From: Nocardioides agri
Lineage (GTDB): Bacteria; Actinomycetota; Actinomycetes; Propionibacteriales; Nocardioidaceae
Assembly (NCBI RefSeq): GCF_013778305.1
Contig: NZ_JACEIC010000002.1
Span: forward strand, 1,243,708-1,307,707
Length of the DNA stretch: 64,000 nucleotides
Direction of reading: 5' to 3'
Positions within the stretch are counted from its first letter, which is position 1, and every line of letters starts with the position of its first letter. A program made the position numbers and the translations under genes. The notes below the pieces were generated by a model that worked only from the letters and a program-made list of their open reading frames with translations, had not been told where the DNA came from and did not search any database. Shown one piece after another: positions 24,422 through 33,084 of the stretch.

Positions 24422-25174
24422 ATGACCACACATCCCGCTCTCGAGGTCACCGGCCTCACCCGCACCTACGGCGACGGACCGAACGCCGTCCATGCCCTCG
24501 CCGGGGTCGACCTCGCCTTCGCCCCCGGCTCGTTCACCGCCGTGATGGGCCCGTCGGGCTCCGGCAAGTCGACCTTCCTCAACTGCGCCGCCGGGCTCGA
24601 GCGCCCGAGTGCCGGCCGGGTCCTCGTCGACGGCCGCGACGTCACCGAGGACGACGAGGACGCCCGCACCCGGCTGCGCCGCGAGCGCCTCGGCTTCGTC
24701 TTCCAGGGCTTCCACCTGCTCCCCTACCTGACCGCCGAGCAGAACGTCGGCCTCCCGCTCCGGCTCGCCGGCCGCCGGTCCGACCGGGCGCGGGTCCGCG
24801 GGCTGCTCGAGCGGGTCGGGCTCGCGGACCGCGCCCACCACCTGCCGACCGCGCTCTCCGGTGGCCAGCAGCAGCGGGTGGCGATCGCCCGCGCCCTGGT
24901 CACCGAGCCGGCCGTCCTGCTCGCCGACGAGCCCACGGGTGCGCTCGACACCATCACCGCGCACGAGGTCCTCGCGCTCCTGCGCGACTCCGTCGACACG
25001 CTCGGGCAGACGGTCGTCATGGTCACCCACGACCCCGTCGCGGCGGCGTACGCCGACACCGTGGTGTTCCTCGTCGACGGCCGGGTGGCGGGCCGGATGG
25101 ACGGCCCGACCGCCGACGCCGTCGCCGGCCAGCTCGCCCACCTCGACCAGCTGACCCGGGTGGTGGCGTCGTGA
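24422..25174 (+). CDS. ABC transporter ATP-binding protein (MacB/LolD type)
   Basis: A 250-residue ATPase: Walker [11 protein letters not shown]-loop [13 protein letters not shown], signature LSGGQQQR, Walker [14 protein letters not shown]-loop VTHD. The GFHLLPYLT and TGALD text is typical of ATPases that work with FtsX-like permeases in peptide-antibiotic sensing or export. It overlaps the permease gene as GTGA and is followed by a kinase and regulator in the same direction, so a transporter-plus-sensor module is likely. Confidence 0.93.
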   Translation: MTTHPALEVTGLTRTYGDGPNAVHALAGVDLAFAPGSFTAVMGPSGSGKSTFLNCAAGLERPSAGRVLVDGRDVTEDDEDARTRLRRERLGFVFQGFHLLPYLTAEQNVGLPLRLAGRRSDRARVRGLLERVGLADRAHHLPTALSGGQQQRVAIARALVTEPAVLLADEPTGALDTITAHEVLALLRDSVDTLGQTVVMVTHDPVAAAYADTVVFLVDGRVAGRMDGPTADAVAGQLAHLDQLTRVVAS

Positions 25175-26508
25175 CCGGCCTGGCCTGGGCGTCACTGCGG
25201 CACCGCGTCACCGCGAACGCCTCGACGTTCGTCTCGGTGCTCCTCGGGGCCGCGCTGATCGGCGCGTTCGCGACGCTCGCACAGACCGGTGCGGGTGAGG
25301 TGTCCGCGGACGATGCCGAGACGCTGCGGATCATGGGCATCGTGGTCGGCGGCTGGGGCAGCGCCATCGTGCTCTTCTCGGTCGCCTCGACCCTCGGCAT
25401 CACCGTCCGGCAGCGCGCCGAGGAGGTCGGCCTGCTGCGGGTCGTCGGTGCGACCCCGCGCCAGGTCCGGCGCCTGGTGCTCGCCGAGGCGGCCGTGGTC
25501 ACCGGCGTCGCGGCCGTGCTCGGCGCGCTCGTCGCGTGGCCGGCGGGCTTCGTCCTGCTCGCGCTGCTGCGCAACGGCGGGATGGTCTCCGACACCGTCG
25601 AGTACGGCGGCGGCCCCGCCGCGTTGGCCGTCACGGTCGTGCTCGTGGTGCTGACCGGCCTGCTCGCCGCTGCGGTGACCGCACGGCGTACGACCGGCGG
25701 GCCGGCCACCCTCGCGATCGCCGAGGCCCGCTCCGGCGCCGGCCGGATGCGGTGGTGGCGGGTGCTGATCGGGCTGCTCCTCGTCGGGTACGGCGTCGCG
25801 ATGGCGGTCGTCACGATCACGGTGACCGCCCACGACAGCGACCCCTACGCCGCGATGAGCACCAGCGGCTCGAGCAGCATCCTGGTGGGCATCGGGCTGG
25901 CGACGCTCTCTCCCCTGCTGCTGCGCTGGCTGTCGTCGGCGTGCGCGCCGGCTGTCGGCCGGACCGGTGTCGTCGGCTGGCTCGCGGCCTGGAACACCTC
26001 GCGGCGCCCCCACCTGCTCGGCGCCGTCCTGGCCCCGGTCATCGTGCTGACCGCGGGTGCCGCCGGGGTGCTGATGCTGGTCGGCATCGACCACCGCACG
26101 ATCGGCGCCGGCCACCCCGAGGGCGACACGATCAACCTGCTCAACAACCTGGTCACCGGCATGATCGTGGTCTTCGCGGCCGTGGTGGTGGTCAACGCGT
26201 TCGCCGCCGTCGTCGCCGGGCGCCGGGCCGAGCTCCAGCGGCTCCGGCTGCTGGGCGCGACGCCGACCCAGGTCGAGCGGTCCGTGCTCGCCGAGGCCGG
26301 CATCGTCGCGGGGATCGGGGTGCTGCTCGGGCTCGTGGCTTCGCTGGCGACGGTGGTGCCGTTCGCGGTCGCCCGTGACGAGGGCGTGGTGCCCGACGGC
26401 CAGCTCTGGCTGCCGGTGCTGGTGGCCGTCGCGACGGTCGCCCTGACCCTGGTCGCGGCGCGCTCCGCCGTACGCCGGCTCGGTCCGCTGACCGGGGCGG
26501 TCCGGTGA
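25171..26508 (+). CDS. FtsX-like ABC transporter permease
   Basis: A 445-residue permease: an N-terminal hydrophobic helix, then two FtsX-like blocks. The first holds [32 protein letters not shown], the second [32 protein letters not shown]; each is followed by three membrane helices. That LRxxGATPxQVRRxxLxEA pattern is the coupling-helix signature of MacB/FtsX permeases. GTG 25171 overlaps the ATPase stop, and the kinase gene overlaps its own stop. Substrate unknown. Confidence 0.9.
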   Translation: MTGLAWASLRHRVTANASTFVSVLLGAALIGAFATLAQTGAGEVSADDAETLRIMGIVVGGWGSAIVLFSVASTLGITVRQRAEEVGLLRVVGATPRQVRRLVLAEAAVVTGVAAVLGALVAWPAGFVLLALLRNGGMVSDTVEYGGGPAALAVTVVLVVLTGLLAAAVTARRTTGGPATLAIAEARSGAGRMRWWRVLIGLLLVGYGVAMAVVTITVTAHDSDPYAAMSTSGSSSILVGIGLATLSPLLLRWLSSACAPAVGRTGVVGWLAAWNTSRRPHLLGAVLAPVIVLTAGAAGVLMLVGIDHRTIGAGHPEGDTINLLNNLVTGMIVVFAAVVVVNAFAAVVAGRRAELQRLRLLGATPTQVERSVLAEAGIVAGIGVLLGLVASLATVVPFAVARDEGVVPDGQLWLPVLVAVATVALTLVAARSAVRRLGPLTGAVR

Positions 26509-27746
26509 CAGACTTGGCCACCATGCTGCTCCGGCCGATCCGCTCCACGAGGCCGGCCCCGGTCGACGGGGCCGGCCTGGCCGAGCGACTGCGGCTGACC
26601 GCGGTCGCGCTGGGCTACGCGGTCGCGATGGCCCCGGCACTCGTGCTCGGGATCGCGTCGCTGCTCTGCATCCCACTCTCGCTGGTGCTGGTCGGGCTGG
26701 TGCTGGCGTTCGCGGTCGTGCCCGCGACCGCCGCGCTGACCGGCGTGCACCGCCGGGTGAGCGGACGGCTGCTCGGCGAGGAGATCCCGTCCGGCTACGC
26801 GGACACCGCCGGCACCAACCTCGTCACCCGGCCGCTGCGGTGGGTGACCGACAAGGCGCGGTGGCGCGACGTGGCGTTCCTGTGGTTCTCGGCGACCGGC
26901 GGCTTCGTGCTGTCGCTGCTGCCGGTCGCCCTGCTCACCGCGCCGGTCACCCACCTGGCCGGTGCGGTGATCGACGGCGGCGGCTGGTGGTGGCTGCTGG
27001 TCGCGCTCGACGGCCCGCTGCTCGTGGCGTGGTGGTGCGTGACGCCGGCGCTGGTGCGCGCCCGGGCGATGGCCGAGCGCGGCATCCTGGGGCACACCCG
27101 GGTCGAGCAGCTCTCGCGCCGCGTCTCGGAGGTGACCGCCTCGCGGGCCGAGACCCTGGACCACAACGCCGCCGAGGTGCGCCGCATCGAGCGCGACCTG
27201 CACGACGGCGCCCAGGCCCGGATCGCCGCCGTCGGGATGAACGTCGGGCTCGCCGAGAAGCTGATCGAGACCGATCCGGCGGCCGCCGCCGAGCTGCTGC
27301 GCGAGGCCCGCGAGACGACGGTCTCCGCACTCGAGGACCTGCGCTCCGTCGTCCGCGGCATCCACCCGCCGGCGCTGGCCGACCGGGGCCTCGCGGGCGG
27401 CATCGAGGCGCTGGCCCTCCCGCTCCCCCTGCCGGTCACCGTCGCGATCGACCTGCCCGGCGGCATCCCGCAGCCGGTCGAGTCCGCGGCCTACTTCGCC
27501 GTCGCCGAGTGCCTCACCAACACCGTCAAGCACGCCGGCGCCTCGCGGGCCTGGGTGGTCGGCAGCTACGACGACGGGGTGCTGCACCTCGAGGTCGGTG
27601 ACGACGGCGACGGCGGTGCGGATGAGACCGGCGGCGGGCTCTCCGGCGTACGCCGGCGGCTGGAGGCGTTCGACGGCAGCCTGGAGGTCGCGAGCCCGGT
27701 CGGCGGGCCGACGATCGTGACGCTGGAGGTGCCGTGCGGGCGGTGA
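26505..27746 (+). CDS. Membrane sensor histidine kinase (NarL/DesK type)
   Basis: A 413-residue kinase with about four hydrophobic segments in residues 30-185, little extracellular sequence, then HisKA_3 (VRRIERDLHDGAQARIAAVGMNVGLAEKL, phospho-acceptor H233) and a compact ATPase domain with GLSGVRRRLEAFDGSL. Intramembrane-sensing kinases of this type usually monitor an associated ABC transporter, as in antibiotic-response systems. GTG 26505 overlaps the permease stop; the regulator overlaps its 3' end by 13 bases. Confidence 0.92.
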   Translation: MTDLATMLLRPIRSTRPAPVDGAGLAERLRLTAVALGYAVAMAPALVLGIASLLCIPLSLVLVGLVLAFAVVPATAALTGVHRRVSGRLLGEEIPSGYADTAGTNLVTRPLRWVTDKARWRDVAFLWFSATGGFVLSLLPVALLTAPVTHLAGAVIDGGGWWWLLVALDGPLLVAWWCVTPALVRARAMAERGILGHTRVEQLSRRVSEVTASRAETLDHNAAEVRRIERDLHDGAQARIAAVGMNVGLAEKLIETDPAAAAELLREARETTVSALEDLRSVVRGIHPPALADRGLAGGIEALALPLPLPVTVAIDLPGGIPQPVESAAYFAVAECLTNTVKHAGASRAWVVGSYDDGVLHLEVGDDGDGGADETGGGLSGVRRRLEAFDGSLEVASPVGGPTIVTLEVPCGR

Positions 27747-28378
27747 TCGCCGAGGACCAGGCGCTCCTGCGGGTCGGGCTGACCCGGATCCTCGAGGCCA
27801 GCGGGTGCACGGTCGTGGAGGCGGTCGACAACGCGCCGTCGCTGACCCGGGCGCTGGCCTCGCCCGACGTCGACGTCGCCGTCGTCGACGTGCGGATGCC
27901 CCCGTCGTACTCCACCGAGGGCCTGGTCGCCGCGATCGCCGCCCGGCAGGCGCGGCCCGGCTTCCCGGTGCTGGTGCTGAGCCAGTACGTCGAGCCGCTG
28001 TACGCGCGCGAGCTGCTCGCCAGCGGCGAGGGGTCGGTCGGCTACCTGCTCAAGGACCGGGTCGCCGACGTCGACGGGTTCGTCGCCGCGGTGCGCCAGG
28101 TGGCTGCGGGCGGCACCGTGCTGGACCCGGAGGTCGTCGCGGGCCTGGTCTCCGGCCGCGAGCGCCCCCTCGAGCGCCTCACGCCGCGCGAGCGCGAGGT
28201 GCTGACGCTGATGGCCGAGGGCCGCTCCAACGCCGCGATCGCGGCGCGGATGTTCGTCACCGAGAAGGCGGTCGGCAAGCACACCAACGCGATCTTCACC
28301 AAGCTCGACCTGCCGCCCGCGCCCGACGACAACCGCCGGGTGCTGGCCGTGCTGGCCTGGCTCGACGGGGGCGGCTGA
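27734..28378 (+). CDS. LuxR-type response regulator
   Basis: A 214-residue NarL-family regulator with receiver D8, D52 phospho-acceptor (VAVVDVRMPP), K in GYLLKDRVAD and a C-terminal HTH (LTPREREVLTLMAEGRSNAAIAARMFVTEKAVGKHTNAIFTKL). It is the natural partner of the kinase ahead of it and probably controls this four-gene operon. Start GTG 27734 is inside the kinase gene. A perfect 18-bp hairpin begins three bases after the stop. Confidence 0.92.
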   Translation: MRAVIAEDQALLRVGLTRILEASGCTVVEAVDNAPSLTRALASPDVDVAVVDVRMPPSYSTEGLVAAIAARQARPGFPVLVLSQYVEPLYARELLASGEGSVGYLLKDRVADVDGFVAAVRQVAAGGTVLDPEVVAGLVSGRERPLERLTPREREVLTLMAEGRSNAAIAARMFVTEKAVGKHTNAIFTKLDLPPAPDDNRRVLAVLAWLDGGG

Positions 28379-28380
28379 GA

Positions 28381-28420
28381 CGACGAACGGGCCCCGGATC
28401 GCTCCGGGGCCCGTTCGTCG
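28381..28420. terminator. Bidirectional terminator between convergent operons
   Basis: An 18-bp perfect stem (28381-28398 pairing with 28403-28420) encloses a four-base loop TCGC. It fills the gap between the response-regulator stop and the stop of the convergent Bax-inhibitor-like gene at 28430, so it can serve both. Confidence 0.9.
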
Positions 28421-28429
28421 GTGCGGACG

Positions 28430-29305
28430 TCAGTCCTGGCTGAAGAACGCCAGGATGCGCAGCAGGTTGGTGTAGATCCAGACCAGGCTGACCGTCATCG
28501 CGAAGGCCGCGCGCCACGACTCCCGCTCGGGCAGGCGGTTGGCGATGCCCTGCTCGACGAAGTCGAAGTCCATGATCAGCATGAACACGCCGAGCGCCAG
28601 GCCGGCGAACGCGGTCAGCATGCCGAGGCTGCTGACGCCGAACAGGCCGAGCTCGGCACCGAACATGCTGAGCAGCAGCTCCATCAGGCTGAGCCCGATC
28701 ATGCCGAAGACCGCCGCGATGACGAACATGCGGAACTTCGCGCCGACCTTGATGTTGAAGAACTTGTAGGCGGCGAGGGTGCCGGCGAACGCCGCGAAGG
28801 TGCCGAGCACGGCGCCCATCACGACCCCGTCGCCGAACTGGGCGTCGAAGAACTTCGAGAGGCCGCCGAGCGCCACGCCCTCGAGCGCGCAGAAGGCCAG
28901 CACGAGCGCCGGGCTGATGACGCGCTTGAACGAGTTGACCATCGACAGCACGAAGGCACCGAGCGAGCCGATCGTCATCAGCGCGATCAGGCCGCCGAGC
29001 TCGTCGTTGGTGGTGTTGACGTCGATGGCCGGGGTCATCGCCCAGGTCACGAAGGCCGCGGCGATGACGACCACCAGCGAGATCGCGGTCTTCTGGACGA
29101 CCGAGTCGATCGTCATCAGGCCGCCGGTGGCGACCGGGGCCGGGGCCTGGCCGGGCTGGCCCGTGCCCCAGGTGGCGGGGTCGGTGTAACCCGTCTGACC
29201 GTAGCCCTGGTGGGCGCCGCCGTTGCCGGCGTAGGTCTGGTTGCCGTAGGCGTTGGAGGTGTTGAACTCCTCCGAACGTCGGAACACCGGGTTGTTGCTC
29301 TGCAT
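28430..29305 (-). CDS. Bax inhibitor-1/YccA-family membrane protein
   Basis: A 291-residue protein. The first 60 residues are polar and rich in Asn/Gly/Gln/Tyr (SNAYGNQTYAGNGGAHQGYGQTGY), the rest is seven hydrophobic segments. The actinobacterial BI-1 family (DUF4870-like head aside) is recognised from MTIGSLGAFVLSMVNSFKRVISPALVLAFCALEGVALGGLS and the closing EREWRAAFAMTVSLVWIYTNLLRILAFF-like end. Related BI-1 proteins are pH-gated calcium leak channels; a role here is inferred only at family level. Confidence 0.88.
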   Translation of the reverse strand: MQSNNPVFRRSEEFNTSNAYGNQTYAGNGGAHQGYGQTGYTDPATWGTGQPGQAPAPVATGGLMTIDSVVQKTAISLVVVIAAAFVTWAMTPAIDVNTTNDELGGLIALMTIGSLGAFVLSMVNSFKRVISPALVLAFCALEGVALGGLSKFFDAQFGDGVVMGAVLGTFAAFAGTLAAYKFFNIKVGAKFRMFVIAAVFGMIGLSLMELLLSMFGAELGLFGVSSLGMLTAFAGLALGVFMLIMDFDFVEQGIANRLPERESWRAAFAMTVSLVWIYTNLLRILAFFSQD

Positions 29306-29355
29306 GGTCTCTCCTCGAGGCCGGGGGGCGTCGTCGCTCTGACGGGTCGCCTGTG

Positions 29356-29376
29356 GAACCCAGTCTAGATGGGTTC
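29356..29376. promoter_or_regulatory. Inverted repeat in the divergent promoter of BI-1 and the 366-aa membrane protein
   Basis: GAACCCA (29356-29362) and TGGGTTC (29370-29376) are perfect inverted arms around GTCTAGA. On the minus strand the centre gives TAGACT (29367-29362), a plausible -10 element for the BI-1 gene 57 bases downstream. It could be an operator overlapping that promoter. Confidence 0.35.
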
Positions 29377-29486
29377 ACCCAGTGCAACGCGCCCCGTAGG
29401 CCGTTGGTTCCCGGTCGGCGGGGAAACCGGCAGCTCGCACCGCGCGGCGCATCCCGCGCACGGCGTACGACGGCCATGATCGGACC

Positions 29487-30587
29487 GTGGAGGACGTCGT
29501 CTTCGTCGCAGTCGTCGGTGCCCGCTTCCTGGTGCCGCTGCTGATCCCGTGGTTCCCGCTGCCCGCGATCATCGCCTGCCTGGTGCTGGACGCCGCCGAC
29601 CAGACGATCTTCCAGGCGTTCGGCTACGACCCGCCGGGCTACCAGAACTACGACAAGGCGATGGACATCTTCTACCTGTCCATCGCCTACCTCGCCGCGA
29701 TGCGCAACTGGGACAACCTCCGCGCGTTCGCGGTCGCGCGGTTCCTCTTCTACTACCGGCTGGTCGGCGCGTTCCTCTTCGAGATGACCCACGAGCGCTG
29801 GCTGTTGCTCGTCTTCCCGAACACGTTCGAGTACTTCTTCATCGCCTACGAGCTGTGGCGGACCCGGTGGCGCACGCGCCCGGTCACCGAGCGCGCGTGG
29901 ATCCTCACCGCCGCCTTCATCTGGATCGTCATCAAGCTGCCGCAGGAGTACTGGCTGCACGTCGCCGAGCTCGACGTCACCGACACGCTCGAGGACTACT
30001 GGTGGGCGTGGCCGCTGCTCATCACGCTGCTGCTCGTGCTCGCGGGCATCCTGTGGTTCGTCGTCCGCCCGCGGCTGCCCGAGCCCGCGCACTCCTTCCG
30101 CCTCGCCGCCGACCCGCTGCCCGACGCCGTCGACACCAGCGCCTCGCTGGCCGCGCTGCGGATCCGCGGCGGCTGGGTGGTGTCCTGGATGACGCTCGAG
30201 AAGATCGTGCTGGTCGGGCTGGTCTCGGTGATCTACGGGCAGTTCCTGCCGACGGTCACCATGTCGACCGCCGAGCTCTTCGTGTCGATCGGCCTCCTGG
30301 TCGCGCTCAACGCCGCCATCACGCTCGCGTTCTCGCGGCGCAGCTGGACGCTCGAGTCCGCGGCGGGTGCCGTCGTCACCCGCATCCTGCTCAACGTGGT
30401 GCTCGTGCTGCTCTACGACGCCGCGTTCGGGCGCACCTCCGGCGGGTGGACGACGTTCTTCTTCCTCTGCCTGATCAGCCTGATCACGACGCTGCACGAC
30501 CGCTACCAGCCCGTCTACGCGTTCCGACGGGCCGAGGACCGCAGCGCCGCCGCTACCGGTGCCGCGCCACCCCCGGCGCCAGCCTGA
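29487..30587 (+). CDS. Polytopic membrane protein of unknown function
   Basis: A 366-residue protein with about seven or eight hydrophobic segments and several Trp/Tyr-rich loops (ELWRTRWRTR, DYWWAWPLL, PPGYQNYDKAMD). The pattern suggests an integral membrane enzyme or channel, but I do not recognise the family. It ends in an Ala/Pro tail. There is no clear ribosome-binding site before GTG 29487; an ATG at 29476 is out of frame. Its 3' end overlaps the convergent xylanase gene by 35 bases. Confidence 0.7.
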   Translation: MEDVVFVAVVGARFLVPLLIPWFPLPAIIACLVLDAADQTIFQAFGYDPPGYQNYDKAMDIFYLSIAYLAAMRNWDNLRAFAVARFLFYYRLVGAFLFEMTHERWLLLVFPNTFEYFFIAYELWRTRWRTRPVTERAWILTAAFIWIVIKLPQEYWLHVAELDVTDTLEDYWWAWPLLITLLLVLAGILWFVVRPRLPEPAHSFRLAADPLPDAVDTSASLAALRIRGGWVVSWMTLEKIVLVGLVSVIYGQFLPTVTMSTAELFVSIGLLVALNAAITLAFSRRSWTLESAAGAVVTRILLNVVLVLLYDAAFGRTSGGWTTFFFLCLISLITTLHDRYQPVYAFRRAEDRSAAATGAAPPPAPA

Positions 30588-31722
30588 GGTCCTGCTGCAC
30601 CGCCTCGTACGCCGGTCGCGGCTGGAGGTCGACGTCGTAGAGCGTCGCCGCCCCCTCACCCTCGAACCAGCCTGGGACCCAGGAGTAGGCGTCGCCCACG
30701 CCCCAGACGGTGAACGAGAGGCAGTCGGACACCGCCAGGCAGGCCTGCAGCATCTGCGAGTACTCGTAGGGCTGCGCGAACTTGGCCAGGGGGTTCGTGG
30801 GGTTCTGGTGGGCGGCGTCGTCGACGAACGTGCGCACGTCCGCCTCCGTGATCGCCACCTTCAGGCCCAGGTCGGCGTAGCGCTGCAGGTCGGCGCGCAT
30901 CCGCTCCCCGGAGAAGTCGTACTGGGTGTCGAGATGGCCCTGGTCGCCGACCCCGTCGATCGGGACGCCGGCCCGCACCAGCCGCCGGACGAAGGCGTAG
31001 ACCGCGTCGGCCTTGGCGTTGTCGCCGTCCTCGCCGGCGATGTTGAAGTCGTTGTAGAACAGCAGCGCCCGCGGGTCGGCCTGGTGCGCCCAGCGGAACG
31101 CGTCGGCGATCACGCCCTCGCCGAGGTGCTGGACCCAGAAGTTGTCGCCGTTGACGCCGCTGGGCAGCGGGTTGGGGTCCCAGGCGTTGGCGAAGAACTC
31201 GTTGGCGACGTCCCACTGCCACACCCTGCCCCGGAAGTGCGAGACCTCGGCCAGGATGTGCCGCTTCAGCACGGAGCGCAGCTCCGTGTCGCTGATGGTG
31301 CCGTTGCCGACGCCCTGGGTGAGCCACCCCGGCAGCTGGTTGTGCCACACGAGGGTGTGGCCGCGCACCCGCTGGTGGTTGGCCTGCGCGAAGGCCATGA
31401 CCTGCTCGGCGGGCGCCCAGTCGTAGGCGCCCCGGGTGGGCTCGACGACCTCCCACTTCATCTCGTTCTCCGGGGTCACCGAGGAGAACTGCTCGGCCGC
31501 GATCCTCGCGTAGTCGGGGTCGTCGAGATGCCCCGGGGCGACGGCCACGCCGACCGCGAGGCCGACCCGGTCGCCCAGCGCTCGCAGGGAGTCCGGGGGC
31601 GCCCGGTGGCCGCCGTACGACGTGGAGGCGGAGGCCGTCGACGCGATGAGCACGGCGAGGGTCGTGGCGAGGACGAGCTTGCGGGCCAGGGGGCGGCCGG
31701 TGAGGGCATGACGGATCTGCAT
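30553..31722 (-). CDS. Endo-1,4-beta-xylanase, glycoside hydrolase family 10, secreted
   Basis: A 389-residue secreted enzyme. The first 33 residues are a signal peptide ending ASTASA. The GH10 barrel follows: VTPENEMKWEVVEPTRG, GHTLVWHNQLPGWL, then WDVANEFFAN with acid/base E175 and VAITEADVR with nucleophile E293. It hydrolyses internal beta-1,4 bonds of xylan; no carbohydrate-binding module is attached and no other xylan gene is nearby. The ATG at 31722 has a GGGAG site upstream; an upstream in-frame extension to 31824 is not supported. Confidence 0.93.
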   Translation of the reverse strand: MQIRHALTGRPLARKLVLATTLAVLIASTASASTSYGGHRAPPDSLRALGDRVGLAVGVAVAPGHLDDPDYARIAAEQFSSVTPENEMKWEVVEPTRGAYDWAPAEQVMAFAQANHQRVRGHTLVWHNQLPGWLTQGVGNGTISDTELRSVLKRHILAEVSHFRGRVWQWDVANEFFANAWDPNPLPSGVNGDNFWVQHLGEGVIADAFRWAHQADPRALLFYNDFNIAGEDGDNAKADAVYAFVRRLVRAGVPIDGVGDQGHLDTQYDFSGERMRADLQRYADLGLKVAITEADVRTFVDDAAHQNPTNPLAKFAQPYEYSQMLQACLAVSDCLSFTVWGVGDAYSWVPGWFEGEGAATLYDVDLQPRPAYEAVQQDLRLAPGVARHR

Positions 31723-31862
31723 CGCGCGTCTCCCGAGATGGCAGCGGATGGATGGGTCCGGGTGCGCGGGACACGGTGGCACGCCGGTCCCGGCAGCATC
31801 GGTCGCGGGAGCGAGCAGGGTCAACGGTTCTGGTTATCGACAATTTTTCTACAGCGCTGACG

Positions 31863-31936
31863 TGCCCCCGCTGGGACTCGAACCCAGACTGCGCCGCTTT
31901 TAAGGCGGCTTCCTCTGCCGGTTGGGATACGGGGGC
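31863..31936 (-). tRNA. Class I tRNA with anticodon UAA (decodes UUA, Leu by code)
   Basis: A 74-base cloverleaf on the minus strand. The acceptor stem GCCCCCG/CGGGGGC is 7 bp, the anticodon stem GCCGC/GCGGC encloses loop CTTAAAA, the variable loop is GCAGT, the T stem CTGGG/CCCAG encloses TTCGAGT, and base 73 is A. CCA is not encoded. The anticodon by position is UAA, read as leucine. However, bacterial leucine tRNAs have a long variable arm and this one has only five bases. The D stem is weak (T-A, C-G, C-G, C-A mismatch). It may be a divergent or mischarged tRNA, or a pseudogene. Confidence 0.7.
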
Positions 31937-31947
31937 GGCGTGCTGCG

Positions 31948-31995
31948 GGACGTCATACGGACCGAGCAAGCGGACACACCGACCGTATGACGTCC
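31948..31995. repeat. 13-bp inverted repeat just upstream of the tRNA
   Basis: GGACGTCATACGG (31948-31960) and CCGTATGACGTCC (31983-31995) are perfect inverted copies separated by 22 bases. They lie 11-59 bases upstream of the tRNA 5' end and stop 18 bases short of the peptide deformylase stop. Possible roles are a protein-binding site controlling the tRNA, a terminator of the xylanase or deformylase side, or an integration scar. Confidence 0.5.
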
Positions 31996-32013
31996 GCGGG
32001 GTGCCGAGCGCGA

Positions 32014-32550
32014 CTATAGGTAGGTCTGGCGCTGGTGGAGGGCGTGCGCGCCGGCGACGCGGTCGAGGAAGAGCAGGCCGGCGCAGTGGTCGATCTCGTG
32101 CTGCAGCGCCCGGGCCTCGAAGGCGTCGGTCGTGACCGTGACCTCGGCGCCGGTGAGGGGCACCCGGCCGCGGACGACGAGGCGGGTCGCGCGCTTCACG
32201 TCGCCGGTGAGGTCAGGGACGCTCATGCAGCCCTCGCGGGCGCGCTCGTTGCGGCTGGCCTCGACGACCTCGGCGTTGCAGAGCACGAAGGTGCCGTGGG
32301 AGGTGCGGGTCTTCGGGTGCGCGGAGACGTCGACGCAGAAGACCTGCGCGGCGACGCCGACCTGGGGTGCGGCGAGCCCGACGCAGCCGGGGCTGACCCG
32401 CATGGTGGCGACGAGGTCGGCGGCGAGCTGGACGACCTCGGGGGCGGTCGGGTCGACCGGCGGGGACGGCGTCGAGAGCACCCCGGCGGGCGCTCGGACG
32501 ACGTCGAGCACGCTCCCGGTCACGCCGAGGTCGACGTGCAGAGGGTTCAC
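32014..32550 (-). CDS. def: Peptide deformylase
   Basis: A 178-residue protein with the three deformylase motifs: VGLAAPQVG, EGCMSVPD (Cys metal ligand) and QHEIDHCAGLLFLDR (two His ligands and the catalytic Glu). It removes the N-formyl group from new proteins using Fe2+ or Zn2+. The third motif normally reads HEIDHLNG; C-A-G here is a mild variant. GTG 32550 overlaps the stop of the upstream ACT gene as GTGA. Many actinobacteria have two deformylases, so this may be the second copy. Confidence 0.92.
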   Translation of the reverse strand: MNPLHVDLGVTGSVLDVVRAPAGVLSTPSPPVDPTAPEVVQLAADLVATMRVSPGCVGLAAPQVGVAAQVFCVDVSAHPKTRTSHGTFVLCNAEVVEASRNERAREGCMSVPDLTGDVKRATRLVVRGRVPLTGAEVTVTTDAFEARALQHEIDHCAGLLFLDRVAGAHALHQRQTYL

Positions 32551-33065
32551 AGGTCGTCGGCCTCCGCGCGGCGCAGCGTCGCGCCGACCCCGAGGCGCGC
32601 GGCGACGTCGTCGATCGCCGCGTCCAGCGCCGCGACGTCCACGTCCGAGGGCAGGTCGAGCTCGGCGACCAGCACGTAGAGGTCGCCGGTGAGCCGCGTG
32701 GTCAGGTCGGTGATGTTGCCGCCGACGGCGGCCACCTCGGCGACCACGGACGAGACGATCCCCGGGCGGTCGGCGCCGTGCACGGTGAGCAGCCACGGCG
32801 TGCCGGTGGACGCGACGGCCGGCTCCTCCGGGACCGCGAGCACGCTGATGCTCAGCGTCCCGTCGGAGGTGAGGCCGGACAGCGCGGCCTCGACGTCGGA
32901 CGGCTCGGCCGGTCCGGCGCAGACCAGCGTCATCGCGAAGTGGCCGCGCAGCCGCGTCATCGAGGAGTCCTCGAGGTTGAGTCCGAGGTCGGCGAGCCGC
33001 GCCGTGGTCTCGGCGATGATGCCGGGTCGGTCGTGCCCGAGGACGGTGATGGCGAGCGAGGTCAC
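32547..33065 (-). CDS. Two-ACT-domain regulatory protein (GcvR-like)
   Basis: A 172-residue protein of two tandem ACT domains: LAITVLGHDRPGIIAETTARLADLGLNLEDSSMTRLRGHF and LLTVHGADRPGIVSSVVAEVAAVGGNITDLTTRL. Each has the family's G-x-D-R-P-G-I turn where a small ligand, often an amino acid, binds. The layout matches GcvR-type or ACT-only regulators. The ligand is unknown. It is coupled to def by a GTGA overlap. Confidence 0.85.
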   Translation of the reverse strand: MTSLAITVLGHDRPGIIAETTARLADLGLNLEDSSMTRLRGHFAMTLVCAGPAEPSDVEAALSGLTSDGTLSISVLAVPEEPAVASTGTPWLLTVHGADRPGIVSSVVAEVAAVGGNITDLTTRLTGDLYVLVAELDLPSDVDVAALDAAIDDVAARLGVGATLRRAEADDL

Positions 33066-33084
33066 CGCCTCATTGTCGCAGCGC

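Noticed and set aside
31863..31936. The tRNA as a bldA-type leucine tRNA.
   Set aside because: bldA has a long variable arm and different stems; this tRNA has a five-base variable loop. Only the anticodon agrees.
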